Source: Ricinus communis (lineage: Eukaryota; Streptophyta; Magnoliopsida; Malpighiales; Euphorbiaceae). From it: a stretch of 64,000 nucleotides of DNA. Positions 50,191-60,978 of this stretch are shown in pieces. The stretch is from NCBI RefSeq assembly GCF_019578655.1, contig NC_063258.1, forward strand, positions 23,936,802 to 24,000,801, written 5' to 3'. Each line of letters begins with the position of its first letter. Within the stretch, counting starts at the first letter, position 1. The notes beneath the pieces are model-generated. The model made no database searches. It was not told the DNA's origin and worked only from the letters and a program-made list of their open reading frames with translations. The translations under genes and the position numbers were made by a program.

Positions 50191-51780
50191 AGGCTTTGTA
50201 GAAGAATGCTTAACCAAAGGCAGTTTAAAATCATCCATAAACCTGTGAGTAAAGTCTAGCGTACCTTGCAATCACCAGCTTGCACTTTCACATTTTTGGC
50301 GATGCCATGCACGGGCTTTGCCTCTGAATTGACCTTAATCGTCGAGCTCCTTTGGATGGCTTGAGGGCTAGGTGCTTCGCCTCGTGCACATCCATGAAGT
50401 TGTCGTAGCACCGTGCTCGAGCATGGGGCGGGCGGCTTTGCCCATAATAAAGCGTCGACATAAAGCGGGCCTCTCTCCTTGGGGGCGGGCGAGAGATTAG
50501 CTTTGACGACACCTAAGTCTTTGTAGAGAACTTATGCCAGCTTGGGGTTCTTCTTGGCGGTATTTTTATTGAATTACGCCACGATGGCATTCATAGCCTT
50601 CGATTTAGGCAGTCCTTCACCTAGTGTAGTCCATCGTAAATGAAGTAGGGCTTGGGTGGCTTAGAGCGTGAGGTTTCTCTTTATGCGTCGGAGCCTTTCG
50701 CGTGCTTGAGTTCTTGTGAAGACTTAGTAGCCACTCTCCTTACCTTTGTTGAAGTCCCTCTTTTGGCATCCCGCTCTTGGAAGGCTAGGCTTCTTGCCCT
50801 TGTCTTGAATAGAGTAGTCCTTGAGGTTCTCCCTGCGTGATTGCTTCGTAAGTGCACTGTGTCGCTCGAGCTCCATCTTCACCCGATCTTTCGGCCGTCC
50901 TTGAAATCAAGAGGAGTTGATGCGTCAATTAGGTCTATAATCTACAGCATGAGGTCGTGAACTCCTTGGACATATTCGACAATGCTCCGGTTTGCCTTAG
51001 CCTTGTGACGCCCGTACCTCGCCGTTGGCGTTGTGAGGCCTGGGTGCTTGCAGACTCGGACTTGAGCTGTTCCCGTGTTGATTATGCAAAGCCCTTCTCC
51101 CTGTCGAATGTTTCCTTCTCCACCAAAGTTAGGCGGAATCCCTTGGGAAGATGGCGGCGTTGCTAATCTTTGAGAAGCCATCCATGGCGTTCATGGCCTT
51201 GTAGTATTGGTCGAGCCCAGGCAAGAAGTTTTCCATCATGGTGGCATTCGCGTGCCATTGTACATGGCGGGCTTAGGGACTTTCAAGCCGTGCAGGCGGT
51301 GGAACTAGTAGTGGCGATTGTGCTTATCGAGGGTGGGCTACCTCGTGAAGAGCATCCATCTCCTACGAGCTCTTTCGAGCTCATCTAGTAGGGTCTTTTG
51401 TTGGTTGGCGAACTCCTCCCTAAGGGCGTAGTTCTCCACGAAGGCTGGCAAGATCTTGATCATGGCCTTGGCGACCCTTATGATCTCCATGTTTAGTGGA
51501 TGAGGTTGTCAACCTGATCTAAGCTGATAGCCGAAGTCATGCTAGCCAAATCTTTCTCGAGGCTAGTAACTTCCGGGACTTGGCGGGCTCGCGTCTTTGG
51601 AGCCTTGGATTTGCCCGTCTGAGGCTGTGATACGTTGTTCCTGGCAGACTTGCTCGATCATTGCTCTTCCATATGTAACTTGTAGAGAATTCTGAAGGAT
51701 GAATTCTAGCCATAAGTTGAGCAGCGTCTTGGCGTGAGGCGATCACGGCAAATCAAGGCTTCGGGGGATGGCTGGCGTGA
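50191..51780 (-). pseudogene. Chromovirus gag/protease remnant
   Basis: Minus-strand stretches include a gag-like MENFLPGLDQYYKAMNAMDGF near 51170-51235 (capsid pattern W..F....ENFL..LE.Y..A) and YDNFMDVHEAKHLAL near 50370-50410. The coding sequence is broken by many frame changes. A 55-base plus-orientation LTR scrap (about 51668-51722) lies within it, more evidence of rearrangement. The zinc knuckle and protease catalytic motif could not be identified with confidence. Confidence 0.55.
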
Positions 51781-52319
51781 CCGATCGTTGGCGAGCTTGG
51801 TGATCGGTTGACAACCGTCCATGGCTGTGGAGATCTGGTGCCAGGCCATGATGAAGATCTTAGCGAGCCTGGGAGAACTCGCGACTGCGAAGATGGATGC
51901 TCTTCATCGTGATCAAGTTCAGCGTCGCGGATCCTGGCTGCCGTGTGCAATGGCATGTATGGTGGAAAACTTGCGTCGCGAATGACTTCCGGGATTCCAG
52001 TGGAGAAGGTTCCGATAGGAGAATGAGCTGCATAATCAACTGCGTGAAAGTCCGACTCATGAGCAATTTATGCCACGATGAGGCGGCGTGGAGGAGTTCA
52101 CGACTCTCTGAACTGGCGGACGATCGCTCTTTGTTCAGGCGGGTGAAGATGGAGCTCGGCGGCGCGGACGCGGTGGGAACCTCAAGGCTCGAGACAGGGG
52201 TGAAGCAACTCTTCAGGTGGGGAGGCAAAAGAGGGCAAAGGCAAGGAAGTGGCTGGCGGCAACTCAGCTGGTTCGACAGGAGAGACTTGATGCCTGGGTG
52301 AGGGCTGCCAGTCGAAGGC
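51780..52319 (+). other. Rearranged retroelement filler, gag-like, plus orientation
   Basis: Moderately GC-rich sequence like the rest of the cluster. Scattered similarity to gag appears on both strands (gaaaacttgcgtcgcgaatg on plus), but no continuous frame. It lies between the minus-strand gag remnant and the plus-strand pol remnant, so the junction of the two orientations is probably within it. Confidence 0.35.
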
Positions 52320-53548
52320 GATGAATGCCATCATGGCGGTCAACAAAGATAGTCGCCAGGAGAACCCTGGGCTAGACTTAGGTCCGATGTCGAAGCTCTC
52401 TCATTTGGTCTCCAGGAGGGCTGCGCGCTTTCGTGGCTGCCCCATGCTGCTACTTCGTTGGCGTGCACGAGGCGAGCCTGGGCTAAGACTATCCAAAGGG
52501 TGCATGATTGTCAGTCTGGATGATTTTAAATGTCTAGCATTCTTCTGAAGCCCATGCCATTCCGGTCCCTTCCATGAGCTCTAGTGATCCTCAACGCTAT
52601 AAGCCGGTGATCCCTGAGGCATGGCGAGATCTGGCGTGATTCTGCTGCAGCGGTCTCAAGAACGGGAGGTTATGTCGCGACCATGAGGAGCTCAACGATG
52701 AGGATGATAATGAGTAATCGCCCGTCTGTCGGCGATCGGCGAATACAGGGCGTGATCCGCCAAAAGTTGCCCGGCTGAATTAAGGAAACAACTCAAGACT
52801 TACTTGAGTCGGGCTATATCCGACTCTCTTCAAAAAAGAAGGACGGTTCATTGCGCATATGCAAGACTATCGGGCTTTGATCAAAAGTCCCTTCGAAGTC
52901 ATTATGGGACAGCAGCCGTTGATGCCAAATGCCATTGCTGTTGGCTATGGAGGAACCAACCCTTCCGCCTATAAGTTTGCAAGGGAATGGCACGAAGAGG
53001 CGGATATAACAAAGGCATGCCTTGACAAAACAGCGAAGCGCATGAAGAAGTGGGGTGACGTGAAGAGACGCCCCAAGGAATACAATGCTGGCGACTTGGT
53101 GATGGTGAAGCTGCTGCCTAATCAATTCAAGTCCCTCCGCCAAGTGCACAAAGGCTTGGTAAGGTGACATTAAGGCCCGTTCCCAGTCATGAAACGCGTT
53201 GGTGCTGCTGCATATCAGTTCCAACTGCCCTCAAGGTTGAAGATCCATAATGTCTTCCATGTGAGTATGCTCAAGCCATACCACGAAGACAAAGAAGACT
53301 CCAATCGTGGCGAATCTAGAAAAGCTCCAACAGCCGTTGTCACCGAGTTCAATAAGGAGATTGAATGCATCCTTGCAGACAAAGTGATAAGAAGAAGAGG
53401 AGTTTCCAACTACACCGAATACTTGGTGAAGTGGAAAAATTTGCCCGACACCGAGGTTATATGGGAACGTGAAGATTTGCTATGGAAATTCCCTGAACAC
53501 ATCCAAAAGTACAAGGCTCAAGGCACGACGAGGACATCGCGAGATTGA
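52320..53548 (+). pseudogene. Internally deleted chromovirus pol, plus orientation
   Basis: Homologous, in reverse orientation, to parts of the minus-strand pol: a shared linker (ggtctcaagaacggga at about 52652 and 50072) and the RT start (SGYIRLSSKKDGSLRICKDY, about 52813-52880). This is joined directly to the integrase C-terminal SPFEVIMGQQPL at about 52886. About 2 kb coding for most of RT, RNase H and the integrase core is missing. The frame continues to VHKGLVR, stops at 53165, and resumes at 53189 with RVGAAAYQFQLPSRL through the chromodomain (EYLVKWKNLPDTEVIWERED), ending at 53546. A purine tract gagtggaggagaa precedes the LTR, as expected for a polypurine tract. Confidence 0.8.
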
Positions 53549-53559
53549 GTGGAGGAGAA

Positions 53560-54212
53560 TGTCACGGCCCGCCTCATCCTTAGGCGAGCAAGGCCAGTCC
53601 ATGCGACACATAGTGCCAAGAGTGATGGAGTAATGCAGAATTCTCCTAAAACACTCTTGAATAACGTAGAATTCTCTAGAGTACTCTAGAACACTCTAGA
53701 ATAGTCTAGAACTTTCTAGAACAATCTAGAATGGTCTAGACACTTTTAGAATAATCTAGAATAGTGTGGATACTTCTAGAACATTCTAGAGGAGTGGGGA
53801 TAATTCCTGTACATACTAGATTAGTCTAGAATATTCTAGACACGTGTAGACTATACTAGAATATTCTAGATATGTATAAGCATGTACATGTGATGTGTGG
53901 AGAATTCTAGAAGAATGAATTCTAGCCACAAGTTAAGGAGGTGGGAAGCCTATAATACCCCCTCCATCCATCATTTGTAACAACAACAAGAACACACAAG
54001 AGGAAGGTTGGAAACTTAATAAAGCTCTCCATATTTTCCAAGCTCAAGTGCTCTCAACTCTCTACCCTACCCAAGTCCGAAACCCTGCTGCCTACTTTGT
54101 TCACCTACAATCTCTCCCAATTCTCATATAGGCTTACTTAGTTCGACTTCATCAAGCAAGTTAACTAAGTGTCGCGCGACTTGGCTAACCTTTAAACCCA
54201 AGTTTCGTGACA
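53560..54212 (+). repeat. Chromovirus LTR, plus orientation, right copy
   Basis: It begins TGTCACGGCCCGCC after the polypurine tract and ends AAGTTTCGTGACA, so 6-base inverted ends are intact. It is 653 bases, the most complete LTR in the cluster. It contains the CTAGA decamer array near its centre-left, then ataaagctctccat, a plausible polyadenylation context, and the conserved ttagttcgacttcatcaag segment. Confidence 0.85.
53671..53870. promoter_or_regulatory. 10-bp-periodic CTAGA array with heat-shock-element motifs in LTR
   Basis: Over 200 bases, decamers ending CTAGA recur in strict 10-base register: CTAGA ends at 53680, 690, 700, 710, 720, 730, 740, 760, 780, 790, 820, 830, 840, 860 and 870. 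Overlap of successive units makes the nGAAnnTTCnnGAAn heat-shock element. One three-unit match is perfect (aGAAc tTTCt aGAAc, 53708-53722). Two-and-a-half-unit forms start at 53778, 53828 and 53858. It lies in the region of the LTR expected to be U3. Promoter function is inferred. Confidence 0.65.
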
Positions 54213-56689
54213 GACTTTTACTTGTCTTCAAGTAAATAGCAACTTAGAAATTAACATTTGCAAAAATTATGAAGAACATTCATACTCAGCTTAAAGATAT
54301 TACTTAAAAGAATTCCACTAATGCAATATCATGCCAATTCAAGAACAACTTGAATCATCAAATTTTTTTTAGAAAATGTAAACTCAATCATTGTTAATCA
54401 AAAGACTCAAGCATCCAATCTTTCACACTTGTTTCACAATAAATAACATAACTTATCTTCAAATGATACAACTGTGGTGCATAATCCAAATTATCATAAT
54501 CTTAATAAAAAAGCAAACATTTGTTTATAACAAGAGATCAATATGCATTTATTTTTTATAATACTTGCTTTTCAAGCTCTTTTACTCTCTTTTTTTCTTT
54601 TCTTTCTTTGCACCCCTTGGAATTAAACTTGATACTTGAGGAATTTCTTTCTTTCTTGAGCTGTTATATCTTTTTACGCAAATACAAACATGGATAAAGA
54701 ATATACCTAGTTACTCAACAAAACATACATTAAGATGCTTTGCATATTCATAACTATAATTATTTTTTTACGCAAAAATTAACATTGGTCATGAAAATTT
54801 CCGGTTACTAAGCACTAAAATTAGCAGAGTAGATTTATTAAACTTTTACTTGCCCATATCATATCTCACAAACTTAGGCAAGCCAATTTAATAATAAGAA
54901 AATAATAATCTAAATCATACACTTCTAATCTAACTCAAACTTGTCAAACTACTCATCATGTCCATATGTAAAGAATGGATACTTGATCATTTAAGTGCAA
55001 ATAAATTCATGAGTTTACATATACATATTAAAAACTAACTTAAGAGTTTAAGAATCTTGGCATGATAACATTCTTTCATTGACTTTTTAAATAGAATAAT
55101 AATAAAAATTGAGTAAAAAATTTTAAATTTTATAGAAATTAACCAAAGTTGTTAATTCTCATGGCATAGAAAATTAAATAAATAAAGGAATTAATTTATT
55201 TCCCTCCCCATATTAAAATTTGACATTTTCCTCAATATCATTGCATATATGAACATAAAGAACAAGAAAGGCGGAAAAATATAGAATGCTCCCCTGGATT
55301 TCAGCGATGCATCAAAAGCCATAAACTTGAATTCCAATATCTATTAATCGAGTCTTAGAAGCACACTTGAACACACATCATTGATAAATAAATAAAAAGA
55401 AAGAAAAAGAAAGAAAATAGTTCAAGTTAGTTACATCAATAATAATAAAAACAATCTTAAAGAAACTAAAAAAGAGTAAATTCTAAGGAAACTAAATAAT
55501 AAATCTTAAAATAACTAAATATGAAACCTAGAATAAATTCTAAAATAAAGACCTAAATCTTGATATGGTTATGTATGTGGAGGAGATGATTATATATTTT
55601 AGAAGCAAAGAGGAAAGAAGATGTTATATTTAGTGGTTTAGATTTTAAGAATAGTGTTTTAACTTAAAAAGGACTTCATTTTTGTATATCTGTTAATTAC
55701 CCTTTATTTTTCTAATTAAAATATTTAATTTTAAGTCAAAATTGGCAAAAAAGGTTCGGATCGCGTCTTTAGCGACTTGGCGAGGGTGCCGCGACCTGGC
55801 GGCTCGTATATGGGTGCAAAGGCTAATCTTCTCGTGAAGTTTTCCGCTAGCTGGCGGAAGGGATGCGACCTAGTGGGAGCCATCTTGCTCCTATGGCTGG
55901 CTTGGTCGTTGATGCTTCTACAAGCCGCTGCTCGTTGTCGGCTGCTAATGTGGGCCCGTGCAAGATTTTGCTACCGCAACTTGGCTCGTTCAGATTTTAT
56001 TTTTTAAATACTTGTAATTAACTTTTATACATTTTAAGGGCAAATAATCAATAAAAAATATAAATTTGAAGGGAAAAAAATAAATAAAAATTAACTAAGA
56101 AATCACTAAGACTAAGAATAACTAATATCAACTAAATAAAATTTAACTGGATTCTAACTAATGAACTAAATCCTAATCCTACGAGGAAATGAAACATGTC
56201 TAGAGTTGAATAATTTCTAATTACGATTTTCTTAATAATTAAAGAATGTTCGGCACATTAAGCATACAATATCCATATACTAACATAAGGTCAATAGCAC
56301 ATAAAAGCCTAAAAAAATTGACATGTTACCACATGGAGAAATATTGCCCTTTGAAAATCAAAGAAGGTAGAAACACTCACTTTTCCTTCGCAGGCCTACA
56401 AAGTAAACATAAAATACTAAAAAAATAAAAAAATAAAAAGAAAACTTCAATGCATAAAAATAAAATACAATTGATAAGTTTATTGTTTACAGCTAAATAT
56501 TGTCTGATTATGCTCACAGTGGGTGTCCATCCATGCACTTCACTTCTTGATCATAAAGCATTCATTTCAAAGTTTGGCTTTATAATCTTAATGCGAACAT
56601 CTAAATATCACGAAAGCTCTTATCAATTAAAAATGGGATATTATCATATAATTATTAATAAACAAGAGAATCTAATTAATATATGAATA
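54213..56689 (-). other. Outer element interior, non-coding part
   Basis: AT-rich internal sequence of the outer element, resuming after the chromovirus insertion with gacttttacttgtcttcaag. No reverse transcriptase or integrase is recognised. A conspicuous GC-rich island at about 55755-55985 in AT-rich DNA has an open frame (55777-56007) without recognisable similarity; I treat it as element sequence, not a gene. Confidence 0.5.
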
Positions 56690-57580
56690 TTCATCAATAG
56701 TAGATTTAGGAAATTCAAACACTTTAAATTCTATAGTTTCTTCTAAAATTGTGATGGTAAGTTTTCCATTATGCACATCAATCATAGTTTTAGTAATTGC
56801 CATGAAAGGTCTACTAATGAGTATTTTTTGCTCCATATCCCTTGTTGGTAGATTTTCATATCAAGCACAATAAAATCAACATGAATTATTAACTTACCTA
56901 CTTTAACTAGTAAGTCTTCCACTATATACCTCTAGGATATTTTATTGATCTATCAGCAAGTTGAAGAGACATGGTTGTTGGCTTTAACTCTCCTAAGCCA
57001 AATTGTTCATAAATTGAATAAGGCATCCAATTGATGCTTGCGTCCAAATCTAATATGGCTTTTATAACCTTTTTGCCACCTATTGTAATATCAATGGTGA
57101 AGCTACTATGATCTTTTTCATCTTAAAGGACAATTGATGTTGAAGCATTGCACTTGCTCTTTGTACTTTTTCATTGTTCGCATATCGCCTTTTGTTGGTG
57201 GTCAACTCCTTAAATGACTTTACATACGATGACTTATTCTTGATAACATCCAATAAAGGAAAATTAGTGTAAACTTTAGAAAGTATCTCAATATTTTTAA
57301 AAAATTGTTTGCTCTCTTTTAGTTGATTAGGAAAAAGAATAGGTGGCTTATAAGGCTGAGCTGCCTTATGGAATTCAGATCCAGAAAATGCTTCCTTTTC
57401 TTTCTTTCAAGCCTAAGATTATACTCTACTTTTTCTTCTTTTTGCATGCTCTCCTCATTGATTTGTATTCTACTAATTCATCATCTTTACGTGTACCTGC
57501 ATAAAAAGAAGAATTCCCTTCAATTTTTATATCAATTTTATTATCATCGACCTCACATTTTCTAATAGTAGTAATAGAGT
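56690..57580 (-). pseudogene. Ty3/gypsy gag-protease remnant (retropepsin)
   Basis: Minus-strand frames give a gag C-terminal part (YVKSFKELTTNKRRY near 57180-57230) followed by an aspartic protease. The active-site region reads LDLDASINWMPYSIYEQ (about 57005-57055), where D-[LT]-G-A-S is expected, so the Gly is Asp. FGLGELKPTTMSLQLADRSIK follows, and further down come FIVLDM and a stretch like GRPF(L/M)A. Several frame changes and stops interrupt it. The style is that of Athila/Tat-type non-chromovirus gypsy elements. It lies immediately beside the truncated LTR, so the 5' part of gag and the primer-binding region are deleted. Confidence 0.75.
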
Positions 57581-57599
57581 TGGCTTGTTCAGATTGACT

Positions 57600-58234
57600 T
57601 GGTAGTAAGATGATTGATCCTCACTCTACACTTCTTGAAAAGCTTCTTAGATCTAAAAGAACAATGAAAACTAAAAACTAAATATCTATAAGAACTGTAG
57701 AGAAACTTGCAGAGACAAGAATGGTTGACAAATGTAGATGGAGATGTAGTACAGAGCAGATAGAAGAAACCTTTCTTCCTCTTTCTAGAACTAAGTTTAT
57801 AGAGATATATATTGAGAAGAATCCTCAACCAAGACAAGTCTCCCTAAAGATAAGTATATCAATATAAGTTTATCTAATATATAAGACTATAAATATTTTT
57901 ATCTCCACCAAATACTATCATATAAACAACTCTTAATATAAATCCTAATAATTATACAAAATGATTAAAATGTCCCTTAGGTAAATAGTAAAATTGGACT
58001 AGCCCAGCAAATAGCAGTCCACGTGTCTTAATCTTGAGCTTTGTTACGAACATGTCCAATTAAGCTCATTTTTTAGTATTTAGCTTTATATTTTTCGTCT
58101 TTTGCTAATATTACTTGAAAATAGACAATGAAGCTTAAATGAGGTAAAAACACATATTTCCACTATATTATATATAGAAATACCATTAAAGCTTTAAAAT
58201 ATTCTAAATAACTATATATAATTTAGACCTATTA
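57600..58234 (-). repeat. Outer element LTR (truncated copy)
   Basis: Aligns with 42706-42928 plus 45769-46154. Shared landmarks are aagatgattg, tctaaaagaacaatgaaaac, tagagatatatat, aagtttatctaatatat, ccaaatactatcatataaa and ttagacctatta. The segment matching 42060-42705 is missing, so a deletion fused the LTR to the protease remnant. The right edge abuts the ATAAG flank. Confidence 0.8.
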
Positions 58235-58239
58235 ATAAG

Positions 58240-58514
58240 AAAAAAAGAAAAGAGACGGCTAGAATTTTATATCGGATATTTGAGTAATTGATGAGTTGAT
58301 GAATTCTATAATGCTTGGCTCATAATTCTGTGAGCTTAATTAAATTTTATAATATTACTTTTATATATTCTCTAAATACTACTCAAGTTGAAAGTATACT
58401 GTCGAGATTAGTTTGAGTATATTATTGAATCGGATTTCAACTTAAAAAATAAATGCAATTGAGTTTCGATTGTTATTATTTTATTATTTTTTTATAGGAT
58501 AATTAAATTGAGCC

Positions 58515-58581
<67 letters not shown>

Positions 58582-60457
58582 GAATTGATCTTTGAGTTTT
58601 CAAATTTAATCAAGGTCGAGTTTGAAATTATTTCTATTTGACTTGGCTCAATTATATACATCCTTATATTAATAAATTTATTATGATAAAAAATTAATAA
58701 AAATGAGATGACAACTGATATGAATAAATTTGTGGATATGATTTATTTTAAGAAACTAGGAGGTCAACCAGAGTTTTTCAACTAACCTAAGGGAGGCTTT
58801 CGTAATTTAGCCATATAAATTTATCAGCGCCGTACTGCTACTTCGTCACTCTGCGATCACGAATCATTTCTCACAGTCCAATCAATCCATCGGAGAATTT
58901 CAAAAAGAAATAATATTTTTGATGTACGTTTTATTCGCATTTGGGGCAAGTTTCTGGTCAAGAAAAAAGAAACTTGGAGATCCTCTCTGCCATTGACAAC
59001 CAATTTGTGTTTTATTTAAAAGATTTAGGCTGCAATTTGTCTCATACATAACGAGGTTTACAAGAATTAGCGTCCTGAAAGAAACAAATTGCTGCTTTTT
59101 TTTTTTTTATCAATTAAACATCTTTATTTTTTATCAATTAGAGAATTTAAAAATATATGTAAGCATTGTTATAATTATTATCAATGCAATAATAAATATA
59201 TCTATACAGATAAAATAAATTTTTTAAATATTATATTGTAATAGTTTTATTATACGAGAAATATATATTATGCGATGATTTTTTTCTTTTCCATTCATTT
59301 TTTTATAAATTGAATATCCTCTGTTCATTCCAAAATTTTGAATAAGAATTAGACTGAAAAGAGTTTTTATGGTACATATTCTGAAAGGTGGTTAATTGCC
59401 AACCAAACCAACAATTGGTTGAAGTCTTCTTTTGTAATCATATCCATATGGAGATGAAATTTTGTAAAGAATAAGACACGTACATGTGTTCGAAGAGGTT
59501 AAGGGGGGTAATGTTTGGAGTCTGAGGAGGCCTTGTCTCCGGTCCATATAATGATGTTCCATGTTTACAGAATTGGTTTCGTTGAGGATTTGTTCATAGT
59601 AATCTTATGGCTTTGTCAAATCCTATAGCTTCTGTTGGGGGTGAGAAAGAAAAAAGGAACCAAACCTACTGGTTTCTTGCTCTCTTCGTTTATAGATATA
59701 TACTATCTCTATAGAGGAACACTCCGGTCTTCTATACAATGATATTGTCTCAAAATCAATTGAACTAGAAAAATTGATTAACAGATCGGGTTGGTTCAGT
59801 TTTTTTTAAAAAAAAACATTTAGATAACCGGTTATTTTTTTTTTTTTTTAAAACCGATATTTAAATGAAGCAACTAATTATATTATTATTTCTATTTTTT
59901 ATACATTTAGATAAATATAATTTTTATATAGATTTTCAGGAATATTTTTTATATATTTATAATATATAATATATTTTTCAAATTTGAAATTTTTATAAAT
60001 AACTTTTATATCGATTAATTGAAAAGGTTGAAGGAAATCCATATTTGTTTTTCTTTTATTTCGGGTTAACTGAGACACCGTGGTTAAGAGAATCAATTTT
60101 TAAATAATTATATTAATAGATAATTAGATATTTTATTTTATTTTTAATTTAAATAATGAATAGATTAAAAGCGATCAATTTTTTTTTAGCGAGCACGATT
60201 CAAATAACCAAACGTTGCTTACTCCTAATTTGTTTATAATGCTATTATTTATATAATATATATATATAGGATTACTAAAAGATAATATTATTAATTCTAT
60301 TTTATAAAAAAAATATTTTTTTCTTTTAATTCACAATTGTAAGAGTAATAACTTTTCACATTTTAACTTTTATATGCAAGAAATATATTATTATCCTTAA
60401 TTTCTCTTATTTCTATTTTGTTTGTTATTATTTCTATTATGTATGTTACTTATTACT
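58240..60457. other. AT-rich intergenic region
   Basis: No gene is recognised. A long (TA)n run lies at 58522-58577. T- and A-runs occur at 59097-59108 and 59800-59850. A less AT-rich patch at about 59390-59700 has no coding similarity. Confidence 0.45.
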
Positions 60458-60466
60458 TATAATATA

Positions 60467-60969
60467 GGATAAATATAAAAAAAAAAAGGTATTTTGTGGT
60501 TTCATTGTTTTACAATTTAGAGTGTACAGTTTTTTTAAACAGAAAGATATATGTGGTTACAGATCGTGACAAATAATTGTATTATTATCAATGTGTTTGT
60601 GTTTGATAACATAATGTGTTTGTGTTTGATAACATAAGTTTTGAGCTTAATAACTTTTAATCTATTATTTGATCGTTAATATTACAGTTTAAGAAGTCAT
60701 TGATTCAATGAAGCTCATTTAATGGTCAAACAATAACATTTATTGAGTTACTAAGCTCTAAACTCATATTATCAAACACGAGAAATATGATAATGACAGC
60801 TGATTAGAATAAAGATAGCTAAATCATTTTCGGTCGATACTTTTTAGTGGTGAAATAATTATTTCTGTTATAATTTTTAACCACATACATTTTTTTGTCT
60901 CAAAAAAACTCATATATTCTAAATTGTCAAAGAATGAACCACAAAATATTTCTCTTTTATACTTATCCC
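60467..60969. mobile_element. Foldback MITE with 9-bp target duplication (Mutator-like)
   Basis: The two ends are long inverted repeats: ggataaatataaa...ttttgtggtttcattg at left against (reverse complement of right) gggataagtataaa...ttttgtggttcattc. Inverted similarity continues inward through tgtggtta, aataatt and gtgtttgataac, so nearly the whole 503 bases is one imperfect palindrome. Flanks are identical 9-mers TATAATATA at 60458-60466 and 60970-60978, the duplication length of Mutator-like elements. The left arm has a 23-bp tandem duplication (atgtgtttgtgtttgataac, twice, about 60590-60635). No transposase is present, as for a MITE. The 9-mer is AT-only in AT-rich DNA, so chance contributes some doubt. 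Confidence 0.7.
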
Positions 60970-60978
60970 TATAATATA

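Larger units (their letters stand above)
46182..54212. mobile_element. Rearranged chromovirus (Ty3/gypsy with chromodomain) cluster
   Basis: A plus-orientation LTR opens the cluster (46182) and another closes it (53560-54212, TGTCAC...GTGACA). Between them, 46724-51780 is mainly a minus-orientation element (LTR, chromodomain, integrase, RNase H, reverse transcriptase, protease and gag remnants). Bases about 52320-53548 are a plus-orientation, internally deleted pol. Several homologous segments thus occur in opposite orientation. No target duplication was found at the outer ends; the left LTR is preceded by atgggggaggg, a polypurine-like tract, and the right flank resumes the outer element (gacttttacttgtc). 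Insertion followed by inversion, recombination or a second insertion is inferred. Confidence 0.75.
42060..58234 (-). mobile_element. Nested Ty3/gypsy retroelement block, outer element on minus strand
   Basis: The outer element is bounded by identical 5-bp flanks ATAAG at 42055-42059 and 58235-58239. It has similar direct LTRs at 42060-46154 (interrupted) and 57600-58234 (truncated). Its only recognised coding remnant is a minus-strand gag-protease stretch at 56690-57580. Next to the left LTR, the minus strand reads aagtgtgggggt (46157-46169), a purine tract in the position expected for the polypurine tract before a 3' LTR. A solo LTR (42934-45768) and a chromovirus cluster (46182-54212) inserted later. 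LTR ends are TG at 42060 and TA at 58234, so one terminus departs from TG...CA. Layering is inferred from interruption of homology. Confidence 0.75.

Noticed and set aside
55777..56007. Open frame as a membrane protein gene
   Set aside because: It sits in retroelement interior, has no recognisable homology and is explained by a GC-rich island; reported as a composition anomaly only.
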